NCBI GenBank assembly: GCA_947632025.1
Contig: CANRNN010000019.1
Location: forward strand, 1-32,578
Direction: 5' to 3'
DNA: 32,578 bases
Origin: an uncultured Clostridia bacterium
Lineage (GTDB): Bacteria; Bacillota; Clostridia; Oscillospirales; Ruminococcaceae
Both the position numbers and the translations under genes were made by a program. This document shows, one piece after another, positions 22,943 through 30,062 of the stretch. Each line of letters begins with the position of its first letter. The stretch's first letter is position 1. Under the pieces are notes generated by a model. The model saw nothing but the letters and a program-made list of their open reading frames with translations. It made no database searches and had not been told where the DNA came from.

Positions 22943-24256
22943 ATGATAAAAAAGAGAACATATAAGATATGGGCTGCGGCTTTCGCGGGGACGCTGCTGC
23001 TGTGCGCGTGTCAGCCTACGGAGCTTACATATGACAGCACCTCACGGGGCAAGAGCGAAAGCTCTGTCATTTTTGCGGAAAGTTCCGATGATAATTCCGG
23101 GGAAAGTTCCGATGAAATGTCCGCGGAAAGTTCCGATGAAACATCCGCGGAAAGCTCCGGCGGGGAAATCCCCGTGGAAAATCAGGACGCGGCGGCTGCG
23201 ATACTCTCGGAAATGACCCTGCGGGAAAAGGTAGGGCAGCTGTTTGTCGTGCGTCCGGAAGCCCTTGAAGAACCGTCAAGGGACCTCAACAAAAATTATC
23301 CGACTGTCGACGGCTTTTCGGAAAGGGCGCGGGAAAATCTTGCCGAATATCCCGTGGGCGGCGTCGCTCTTTTCGCGGCGAACACGACCTCTCCCGAAAG
23401 CACGGCGGCATTTACAAAAGCGCTTTCCGAAGCGGGGAAGATCCCGCTGTATATCGCCGTCGACGAGGAAGGCGGTCGCGTCGCAAGACTTGCGAACAAC
23501 GACAGCTTTTCACTCCCGAAATATGAAAGCGCGGCGGCTGTCGGCGCTTCGGGAAATCCCGCCGACGCGTATGAAATGGGAAAGACTATCGGAACGTATC
23601 TGAAAGAGTACGGCTTTAATATGGACTTTGCTCCCGACGCGGACGTAAACACCAATCCCGATAATCCCGTGATAGGCGACAGGGCGTTCTCCTCCGACCC
23701 GGACACTGCCGCAAAAATGGCGGCGTCAATGGCAAACGGACTTCGCGAAAGCGGGATAATTCCCGTATTCAAGCATTTTCCCGGTCACGGAGATACAAGC
23801 GAGGACAGTCATTCGGGGGCTGCTTTTGTTGACAAGACCGCCGCGGAAATGGCTGAATGTGAATGGCTCCCGTTTGAGGGAGCAACCGACGCGGACGGGA
23901 TAATGGTGGGACATATCACCGTTCCTGCAATAGACGGAGCGCCCGCGTCGCTCTCGGAAAAGGTCGTTTCGGGAATCCTGCGGGATAAGCTCGGATTTGA
24001 CGGGATAGTCATTACCGACGCTCTGGCTATGGGAGCTGTCGTGGACGGATACGGCACGGGAGAAGCGTGCGTTCTCGCGATAGAAGCGGGCTGCGATATA
24101 CTGCTTATGCCCGACGTTCTTTCCGAGGGCTTTGAAGCGGTCCTTGACGCCGTCCAGAGCGGCAGGATATCCGAATCAAGACTTGACAGGAGCGTCCTGA
24201 GGATACTCCGCTCCAAACTGGAAAGCGGTATCTTAAACCCCCATCAATCCGCATAA
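22943..24256 (+). CDS. nagZ: Lipoprotein GH3 beta-N-acetylhexosaminidase (NagZ-like)
   Basis: The 437-residue enzyme releases N-acetylglucosamine from muropeptides or glycans outside the cell. A type II signal ends in LLCAC with lipidated Cys23. A Ser/Glu/Asp-rich linker (40-76) repeats SSDE-SAE units encoded by 24-27 bp DNA repeats. The GH3 barrel shows VDEEGGRVARL (173-183), DFAPDADVNTNPDNPVIGDR (228-247), the catalytic loop KHFPGHGDTSEDSH (277-290) with its His-Asp dyad, and the nucleophile Asp359 in ITDALAMGA. It ends after the first domain, as NagZ does. It is followed by the MATE gene after about 25-40 bases, so cotranscription is likely. Confidence 0.93.
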   Translation: MIKKRTYKIWAAAFAGTLLLCACQPTELTYDSTSRGKSESSVIFAESSDDNSGESSDEMSAESSDETSAESSGGEIPVENQDAAAAILSEMTLREKVGQLFVVRPEALEEPSRDLNKNYPTVDGFSERARENLAEYPVGGVALFAANTTSPESTAAFTKALSEAGKIPLYIAVDEEGGRVARLANNDSFSLPKYESAAAVGASGNPADAYEMGKTIGTYLKEYGFNMDFAPDADVNTNPDNPVIGDRAFSSDPDTAAKMAASMANGLRESGIIPVFKHFPGHGDTSEDSHSGAAFVDKTAAEMAECEWLPFEGATDADGIMVGHITVPAIDGAPASLSEKVVSGILRDKLGFDGIVITDALAMGAVVDGYGTGEACVLAIEAGCDILLMPDVLSEGFEAVLDAVQSGRISESRLDRSVLRILRSKLESGILNPHQSA

Positions 24257-24294
24257 CAGCGGCATATTCCACAATAAAGGTGACGAATGACAAA

Positions 24295-25683
24295 TTGAAA
24301 AACGATTTTTCACAGGGTGCGGTCTGGAAAAATATTCTCGCGCAGTCTGTGCCGCTTCTTTTCGCGCAGCTGATACAGCTTCTGTATAACGTCGTCGACC
24401 GTATCTACATAGGGCATCTTCCGGATATAGGCGATATGGCGCTTACGGGAATAGGTCTGGCGTTTCCGCTGACGACGTTTATAGCGGCTTTTACGAATCT
24501 TTTCGGGCAGGGCGGCACTCCGCTGTTTTCGATAGCAAGAGGAGCGGGCGAGGACAAACGCGCCGAGAAGATCCTCGGACAATCGTTTATGCTGCTGACG
24601 GCAAGCTCGATAATTATTTTCGCCCTCTGCTTCTCGTTCAGAAAGCCCGTGCTTTATCTTTTCGGAGCAAGCGACGAATCTTATGCATATGCGGATTCCT
24701 ATCTGAAAATATATCTCTTCGGAACGACGTTTTCAATGCTCTCGACGGGACTTAACGGATTTATCAACGCCCAAGGATTTCCGAAAACGGGAATGCTCAC
24801 AATATTTATCGGCGCCGCCATGAATCTTGTCCTCGACCCGGTGTTCATCTTTGCTTTCAATATGGGAATTGAGGGCGCGGCAATAGCGACGGTGATAAGT
24901 CAGGCGGTTTCCGCGGCGTGGGCTGTTTCGTTCTTCTTCGGGAAAAGGACGCTCTACCATATACGCAAAGCGACGCTTATTCCCGATTTCAAACTTATTA
25001 AAAGCATTACGGCGCTGGGGCTTTCGGGATTTATAGTTCAGGGCACGAATTGTATGGTACAGGCGGTCTGCACAAGGACTTTGCGTGAATTCGGCGGCGA
25101 TCTGTACGTCGGGGTCATGACGGTGATAAATTCCGTGCGCGAGATATTCAATCTGCCCGTGCAGTCGCTTACGGGAGGCTCTCAGCCCGTCATCGGGTAC
25201 AATTACGGCGCAAAAAAATATGCGCGTGTGCGCAAGGCTATCATCTTTATGGCTGCGGTCGGAATAGCTTACACGGTGGCGGCATGGGCGGTGGTGCTTG
25301 CGTTCCCGCATATCATAGTGTCTGTGTTCACGTCCGACGCGGAAATGGTCGAAATAGGCTCGCACGCGCTGGGGATATACTTTTTCGGATTCTGCTTTAT
25401 GGCGCTTCAGTTCACGGGACAGTCGTCGTTTACGGCGCTCAGATGCACAAAACGCGCTATTTTCTTCTCGCTTCTGCGAAAGGCGATAATAGTCGTGCCG
25501 CTGACGCTGCTTCTGCCGAGAATGGGATTCGGGGCGGACGGAGTTTTCCTCGCGGAGCCTATATCGAATGTTCTGGGAGGTCTGGCGTGCTTTATCACGA
25601 TGCTGCTGACGCTGTACAGAAAACTCCCGAAAGAGGACGTTCCCGACGGGGAAATTCCGAAGCTCTCCGAAAAAAAGACGTGA
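24295..25683 (+). CDS. MATE family efflux transporter, second type
   Basis: The protein of about 462 residues has 12 TM segments and MATE hallmarks: LLYNVVDRIYIGHLPDIG near the start, NGFINAQGFPKTGMLT, NLVLDPVFIFAFNMGIEGAA and QSLTGGSQPVIGYNYGAKKY. The start is uncertain. TTG 24295 (MKNDFSQGAVWKN, a usual family start) has AAAGGTGA about 11 bases upstream. GTG 24280 is in frame, adds five residues and lies inside that site. An ATG at 24286 is out of frame. The loop N-termini differ from the MATE at 379-1803, so they are not recent duplicates. The substrate is unknown. Confidence 0.92.
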   Translation: MKNDFSQGAVWKNILAQSVPLLFAQLIQLLYNVVDRIYIGHLPDIGDMALTGIGLAFPLTTFIAAFTNLFGQGGTPLFSIARGAGEDKRAEKILGQSFMLLTASSIIIFALCFSFRKPVLYLFGASDESYAYADSYLKIYLFGTTFSMLSTGLNGFINAQGFPKTGMLTIFIGAAMNLVLDPVFIFAFNMGIEGAAIATVISQAVSAAWAVSFFFGKRTLYHIRKATLIPDFKLIKSITALGLSGFIVQGTNCMVQAVCTRTLREFGGDLYVGVMTVINSVREIFNLPVQSLTGGSQPVIGYNYGAKKYARVRKAIIFMAAVGIAYTVAAWAVVLAFPHIIVSVFTSDAEMVEIGSHALGIYFFGFCFMALQFTGQSSFTALRCTKRAIFFSLLRKAIIVVPLTLLLPRMGFGADGVFLAEPISNVLGGLACFITMLLTLYRKLPKEDVPDGEIPKLSEKKT

Positions 25684-25697
25684 CAATATATAAAATT

Positions 25698-25724
25698 TGG
25701 CGGGTTTACAGACCCGCCAGATCT
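25698..25724. terminator. Bidirectional terminator between MATE and tcdA
   Basis: TGGCGGGT (25698-25705) and ACCCGCCA (25712-25719) form a perfect stem. T-rich flanks on both strands are weak (GATCTTTTATT on plus, AATTTTATA on minus). The stem overlaps the last codons and stop of tcdA. Confidence 0.65.
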
Positions 25725-26422
25725 TTTATTACTTCACCCGCGATGATAAGCCCCGCGACAGACGGCACAAACGCTATGCTTGCGGGTACGCGCTTTTGGG
25801 CGTTCCCGTCGGGAGCGGTCTGAGGGGGCGTTACTGCTATGGGCTTTTCCTTAGAGTATACGACTTTCAGCGACTTTACGCCGCGCTTTTTAAGCTCCGT
25901 GCGCATTACTCTTGCGAGCGGGCAGACGGAGGTTTCGTAAATATCCGCGACTTCAAATCCGGTCGGGTCTAGCTTGTTTCCCGCGCCCATTGAGGAGATG
26001 AGCGGCGTGCCTGCAGCCTGACAGCGCATGACCAGCTCGATTTTTCCCGTGACCGAATCAATGGCGTCGACAACATAGTCGTATTCCGAAAAATCGAACT
26101 GCGAAGCGGTTTCGGGCGTGAAAAAGGTGTTGAACGTCCGGACGTTCGCGTTTGGATTTATGTCGCGGATACGTTCGGCTGCGACTTCTGTCTTATAGCG
26201 TCCGATGGTGCTGTGAAGCGCGATTATCTGACGGTTGAGATTAGTCGCCGAAACCTTGTCGCTGTCCACAAGATCGAGATTTCCGACGCCGGAACGCGCC
26301 AGAGCCTCCACAACGAAACCTCCCACTCCGCCGATACCGAAAACCGCGGCACGCGACGAGTAAAGGCGCTCTGCCGCGGCTTTGCCGATGAGTAATTCCG
26401 TTCTTTCAAATTGATTTTCCAT
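25706..26422 (-). CDS. tcdA: tRNA threonylcarbamoyladenosine dehydratase (TcdA/CsdL, ThiF fold)
   Basis: TcdA is an E1-like ATP-dependent enzyme that cyclises t6A37 of tRNAs to ct6A. The 238-residue protein shows the ATP-binding FGIGGVGGFVVEALARSG (28-45), LVDSDKVSATNLNRQ (51-65) and the VDAIDSVTGKIEL adenylation segment. The KRVPASIAFVPSVAGLIIAGEVIKDL tail is typical. ATG 26422 follows GGGGGAT on the minus strand. A longer in-frame start at 26509 would run through the promoter and is rejected. It is monocistronic, at the right-hand limit of the GC-richer DNA. Confidence 0.9.
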   Translation of the reverse strand: MENQFERTELLIGKAAAERLYSSRAAVFGIGGVGGFVVEALARSGVGNLDLVDSDKVSATNLNRQIIALHSTIGRYKTEVAAERIRDINPNANVRTFNTFFTPETASQFDFSEYDYVVDAIDSVTGKIELVMRCQAAGTPLISSMGAGNKLDPTGFEVADIYETSVCPLARVMRTELKKRGVKSLKVVYSKEKPIAVTPPQTAPDGNAQKRVPASIAFVPSVAGLIIAGEVIKDLAGL

Positions 26423-26476
26423 AGATCCCCCGACCACTATCCGAATTTTGGTTTTTATGCGGTTTGATTCGTATTT

Positions 26477-26505
26477 ATTATACCATATTTTAATCTGTTT
26501 GTAAA
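26477..26505 (-). promoter_or_regulatory. Promoter of tcdA
   Basis: On the minus strand TTTACA (26500-26505) is 17 bases from a perfect TATAAT (26477-26482), about 55 bases before the ATG. Confidence 0.8.
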
Positions 26506-26575
26506 CCACCTGAAACGCTGATATTTTTAATAAAGTTCAATAATGTAATCCTACAATCAAAACATCTCAACACAA

Positions 26576-28330
26576 TTAAATACCGGATTTGATCGTGAAA
26601 GACGAAAGAATTACGCCACACATTCCGCAAAATTTAGCACTTTCCGGTAGTACTGCGTTGCATTTTGGACAAACTATCCCCGTTTTATTCTCTCTATTTC
26701 CCTGTTTGTTATTTACGGCAATGTTGATGTCAGAAACAGCAGGTTCAGCACTACTAGCTAAATTTTTCTGTTCAACGGAATTTGCAGGAATATTTTGTAT
26801 TTTTTTAATAACTTGCTCTCCGTTAGCTGCCGAGGCAGAAATGTTAGTGCTTGATGCTGCACGCACATTCTTATAAGGAAGGAGAGATATCCCGCAAGAT
26901 CTGCAAAATTTAGCAGTGTTTGAAATAACCGCGTTGCATTTTGGACAAACTATCCCCGTTTTATTCTCTTTATTTCCCTGTTTGTTATTTACAGCAATGT
27001 TGATGTCAGAAACAGCAAGTTCAGCACTTCTAGTTAAATTTTTCTGTTCAACGGAATTTGCAGGAATATTTTGTATTTTTTTAACAACTTGCTCTCCGTT
27101 AGTTGCCGAGACAGAAATGTTGGCGCTTGATGCTGTTTGCTCATTATTAGTCAATTTGTTGTTTACAGCAGGTGAAATTAGCTGATTGTTTGCAGGAGCA
27201 AGTTTTGCCCTCTTTTTTATGTCATTATCAGCAGGTTTATATGAATAGTCGCTGCTTGGCTCATATTCTGTGTTCGGAATTATTTCCGTTTTGTCATTGG
27301 CAGAGTCAGATACAGAATAAGATGTTGATGTGGTTATCACATTCTGAGATGTTTTACCAAAAATAGAAAGTTTATTTGTTTTTTTCTTACATTTGTTTTT
27401 TCTCTCTTTTACTAAGCTTTTTTTCTTTACCGGTTTGCTTCCTGCTTCTTCAAAAGCACTTACAAGCGGCAACACAGAGTCAAATCTATCGGCACTTCTA
27501 ACGCTCATTCCTTTTAATAACGCAGCTTCAATTTTCGGAGAAATATTTACACCAAGCTCTGACGGTTTCTTCAACTCGTCCGAAAATGCGCGCTGAAGTG
27601 AATCATCAGGAACTACACCGGTAATTGAAAAGTATATTGTTGCACAAATCGAGTAAACATCGGTCCATGGTCCTTGGACTCCCTTACTTCTATACTGCTC
27701 CTCAGGCGCAAAGCAAGGTTTAATTATGACAGAAAAGTTTGGCTGGGTGACATCTGAATATTCCCTTGCCGCACCAAAATCATATAGCTTTAGAAAACCG
27801 TCTTTCATAAGCATCAGATTATCGGGGCTGATGTCACGGTGAATCATTCCCTGTTTGTGGATTTTTTCTAATGAGGTGAGTACAGGGATAAAACGCTTAA
27901 AAAAAGTATCTGTTTCAATAATAGGTCCGTTTTTCTCGACGTAATTTTTTAATGTAATGCCATCAAGGTATTCCATAATAATATATGCTGTTTTGTTCTG
28001 CTCAAAAAAATCATATACATTTACAATACCGGGCAGGTCAGCAAATTTCGCCAACATTCTTGCCTCGGTTAAAAATTTCATTTTCCATTTGTCAAAATAC
28101 GCATTTTTAGTATTATCTGTAATAGTAACAGTAAGATCCTGAGAAACGATCCTGCTTGCGTAACCTTTGGGATAATACTCTTTAATTGCAACAGGAATAT
28201 CAAGTACTTTGTTATGACCCAAATATGTGATCCCAAAGCCGCCTTCACCGATCAAACGAATGATCTCATATTTACCATTGAGTTCGGTTCCAGCCGGAAT
28301 AATATGAGAAGCAGTATCTATTTCACTCAT
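26576..28330 (-). CDS. Soluble Ser/Thr protein kinase with duplicated zinc-ribbon modules
   Basis: The kinase domain (about 20-295) is complete: glycine loop GEGGFG (28-33), Lys50 in VAIKEYYPKGYA, HRDISPDN (164-171, catalytic Asp166), DFG (184-186) and APE (208-210). The family usually continues into a TM and PASTA repeats. Here a basic linker (300-325) and Ser/Asn-rich stretch lead to two copies of a 92-residue unit, each ending in a zinc ribbon (C462, C465, C476, C479 and C554, C557, C568, C571). It is therefore probably cytosolic. The PP2C gene starts just upstream in the operon (15-base gap), giving an opposing kinase/phosphatase pair. Base composition is AT-rich compared with the left of the window. 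Confidence 0.92.
   Translation of the reverse strand: MSEIDTASHIIPAGTELNGKYEIIRLIGEGGFGITYLGHNKVLDIPVAIKEYYPKGYASRIVSQDLTVTITDNTKNAYFDKWKMKFLTEARMLAKFADLPGIVNVYDFFEQNKTAYIIMEYLDGITLKNYVEKNGPIIETDTFFKRFIPVLTSLEKIHKQGMIHRDISPDNLMLMKDGFLKLYDFGAAREYSDVTQPNFSVIIKPCFAPEEQYRSKGVQGPWTDVYSICATIYFSITGVVPDDSLQRAFSDELKKPSELGVNISPKIEAALLKGMSVRSADRFDSVLPLVSAFEEAGSKPVKKKSLVKERKNKCKKKTNKLSIFGKTSQNVITTSTSYSVSDSANDKTEIIPNTEYEPSSDYSYKPADNDIKKRAKLAPANNQLISPAVNNKLTNNEQTASSANISVSATNGEQVVKKIQNIPANSVEQKNLTRSAELAVSDINIAVNNKQGNKENKTGIVCPKCNAVISNTAKFCRSCGISLLPYKNVRAASSTNISASAANGEQVIKKIQNIPANSVEQKNLASSAEPAVSDINIAVNNKQGNRENKTGIVCPKCNAVLPESAKFCGMCGVILSSFTIKSGI
26655..26859. repeat. 205-bp direct repeat inside the kinase gene, copy 1
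   Basis: Aligned by eye with 26931-27135 it has the same length and about 10 differences (near 95% identity). The offset of 276 bases is exactly 92 codons, so the frame is kept and the duplicated unit includes the start of the zinc ribbon. Confidence 0.9.
26931..27135. repeat. 205-bp direct repeat inside the kinase gene, copy 2
   Basis: The partner of 26655-26859. Similarity fades to either side, although both zinc ribbons remain similar at protein level. Confidence 0.9.
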
Positions 28331-28345
28331 TTGGGTTTCCTCCGT

Positions 28346-29047
28346 CTAATTTACAATTATTGCCACAGCCGAATTGTTATCATCGGCAAGATCATTTATT
28401 TGTTCTCTCATATCTGAAAGCCATTTATTTGAATCAATGCGAGTTCCTCGAAACTTGATGATATCCGATTCAATAATTTTTCCCCAAAATCCATCGCTGC
28501 AAATCAAAAAAGCATCTTGTGTCTTAACGCTCAATGTGTCTATTTGAGGCTTGATATCATTGTCAGCTCCTACTGCACGGACAAGTTTATTCCTATCTCT
28601 GTGATTTCTGATTTCTTCCGGTGTAATTTCGCCCATAAGCACAGCAAGCTGCGATAAACTATGATCCACGCTTTGATAAACTATGCGACCATCTCGAATC
28701 TGGTAAATTCGAGTATCTCCAACATAACACACCAAAGCCCTACCTTTTTGCAGCCATAATGCGGCAAGTGTAGAACACATTGTTACGTTTTCAGATTGTC
28801 GCTTTCGTACAGCCGAATTGGCTCTTGATATTGCGTTAAACATCTCTTTGTCAGAAAAGTGTCTGAGCTTAAAATTTGATAAAAATTCATTTATGGCAAT
28901 TTCTGACGCGAGTTCTCCGCTTTTCAACCCTCCAAGACCATCTGCGATTACTGCCAACACACCGTTCCGCTTTTGTATGACCCTGACAGAATCTTCATTT
29001 GTATCGCGTTTTCCGATAGAAGAATAGTATGAAATACTTGTGTTCAT
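28346..29047 (-). CDS. PP2C-family Ser/Thr protein phosphatase
   Basis: The 233-residue protein is a compact PPM/PP2C phosphatase of the Stp/PrpC type, Mn2+/Mg2+ dependent and cytosolic. Metal and phosphate ligands are visible as GKRDTNEDS (12-20), ADGLGG (35-40, Asp36), YVGDTRIYQ (108-116), CSDGFW (183-188) and ADDNNSAVAI (221-230). It has no TM or extra domain. Its product would reverse phosphorylation by the adjacent kinase. The ATG at 29047 has only a weak purine stretch upstream. It starts 42 bases after the WXG gene ends. Confidence 0.94.
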   Translation of the reverse strand: MNTSISYYSSIGKRDTNEDSVRVIQKRNGVLAVIADGLGGLKSGELASEIAINEFLSNFKLRHFSDKEMFNAISRANSAVRKRQSENVTMCSTLAALWLQKGRALVCYVGDTRIYQIRDGRIVYQSVDHSLSQLAVLMGEITPEEIRNHRDRNKLVRAVGADNDIKPQIDTLSVKTQDAFLICSDGFWGKIIESDIIKFRGTRIDSNKWLSDMREQINDLADDNNSAVAIIVN

Positions 29048-29089
29048 AACTTATGTCCGATCTTAATTCACTTAAATATGATTTATATA

Positions 29090-29401
29090 TTACCTTGGAA
29101 GTTTGCGGGCAGAATTATATGATTCTTCCTGTGCTTTTGAATACTCTTTTGCACAAGCCCGCAGACATTCACCATAGTTTTTCAGAGATTTCTTGAATTG
29201 TTCTGTGACAGAACCATCTTCGTCAACGCCGTTCCACTTCTCCGCGAATGAATTCGCGTCATCTCCTATCCAATCGTTAATAAGCATTGTAGTCATTGCC
29301 GCGTTTGCGGTTTTCATTTCACTGTCCTGCTCTGTGCAGTATGTATCAATAGCATCAGCAACACTATTCAATGTACTGTGATTAACTTCAATTAAAGCCA
29401 T
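29090..29401 (-). CDS. WXG100-family protein (ESAT-6-like), canonical motif
   Basis: The 103-residue, all-helical protein has a central W-x-G turn (Trp44, Gly46 in NDWIGDDANSF) between two amphipathic helices, the WXG100 layout. Such proteins are substrates or structural partners of type VII secretion. The C-terminal helix contains CLRACAKEYSKAQEESY, where a Y-x3-E/D-like secretion signal could reside (YSKAQ-E is close but not exact). It follows the other WXG gene after 9 bases, which suggests a heterodimer. Confidence 0.8.
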   Translation of the reverse strand: MALIEVNHSTLNSVADAIDTYCTEQDSEMKTANAAMTTMLINDWIGDDANSFAEKWNGVDEDGSVTEQFKKSLKNYGECLRACAKEYSKAQEESYNSARKLPR

Positions 29402-29410
29402 AATTGCACC

Positions 29411-29722
29411 TCATTTAAATTGATCAGCCAATGTTGTATTCGCTTCTTCCGTGCTGTTGTAATTAGGATCGATCTGCTGTTCAAGCATATTTACATAATT
29501 TTGAATAACAGAATATCGGACTTCACTGAGCTTAAACAGCTCGTACATTTTAGAACAAGCCAAACTCCCTGCCGAGCTGTTCCAATCACTTTCGAGCGAG
29601 CTTGCTTTTTTCGTGAGTGTATCAAATTTGCTGTTGATATTATCATTTGTGCTGCGTAACTTCACAGCAGCTGTTGAGATCCCCTCTGTATTTACAAGCT
29701 GTTTGTAATTTGCCTTAGCCAT
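29411..29722 (-). CDS. WXG100-like protein with degenerate turn
   Basis: The 103-residue helical protein has SDWNSSAGSLACSKM (46-60), where W-N-S replaces W-x-G. The two flanking helices and length fit the family. The next gene encodes a canonical WXG protein of equal length, so the two probably form a pair. The ATG at 29722 lies just downstream of a hairpin repeat (29751-29845), and AAAGGCAGG on the minus strand is a possible ribosome binding site. Confidence 0.72.
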   Translation of the reverse strand: MAKANYKQLVNTEGISTAAVKLRSTNDNINSKFDTLTKKASSLESDWNSSAGSLACSKMYELFKLSEVRYSVIQNYVNMLEQQIDPNYNSTEEANTTLADQFK

Positions 29723-29750
29723 AAGCTGCCTGCCTTTCTTAAATAATTAG

Positions 29751-29845
29751 TCAGCAGGGCAATGCCCTGCACCATTTCCTAGCAGAGGTCGTTCTGCTGG
29801 GAATGTTTTTTCCTGTACGGCTATTATGTAATTTTTTGTAAAGGT
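29751..29845 (-). repeat. Hairpin repeat family B, inverted copy inside the island
   Basis: Read on the minus strand it runs CCTTTACAAAAAATTACATA, ATAGCCGTACAGG, an AGCAGA/TCTGCT stem, GGAAATGGTGCAGG and the palindrome GCAGGGCAATGCCCTGC (29754-29770). This is the same order as the copies at 9595-9996. It fills the whole gap between the 70-residue gene and the first WXG gene. Confidence 0.8.
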
Positions 29846-30057
29846 TAGTCATCTTTTGTTACCCAATCAGCCAATCTGTTTGTATCAACACGTTCTAATC
29901 GGTTAAGGACGCTCTCGTACTTTTGTACGATCCTTGCGACACAATCGGCACAGTAATTTTCACCAATACCGTCAAACCCACCGAGAATGCCACTTTCAAT
30001 ATCATCTAATTCGCTTATGATAGAACGCAATTCGCTTCTTGCTTCTCCTAATGTCAT
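29845..30057 (-). CDS. 70-residue protein, possible T7SS accessory
   Basis: I do not recognise a named family. The product is soluble and largely helical: SELRSIISELDDIESGI, a glycine-containing turn with FDGIGENYCADC (two Cys), and VQKYESVLNRLERVDTNR. A small helical protein next to WXG100 and effector genes fits an effector-specific chaperone or partner. GGAGGGAT precedes the ATG, and the gap to the hydrolase stop is 5 bases, so translation is likely coupled. Confidence 0.65.
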   Translation of the reverse strand: MTLGEARSELRSIISELDDIESGILGGFDGIGENYCADCVARIVQKYESVLNRLERVDTNRLADWVTKDD

Positions 30058-30062
30058 AGCAA

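Noticed and set aside
379-25683. Recent duplication of the two MATE genes
   Set aside because: The proteins differ throughout, including their N-termini and TM1 motifs; they are separate family members.
24733-25686. 317-residue minus-strand reading frame
   Set aside because: It is the shadow of the MATE gene, very rich in Arg/His/Gln, with no domain features.
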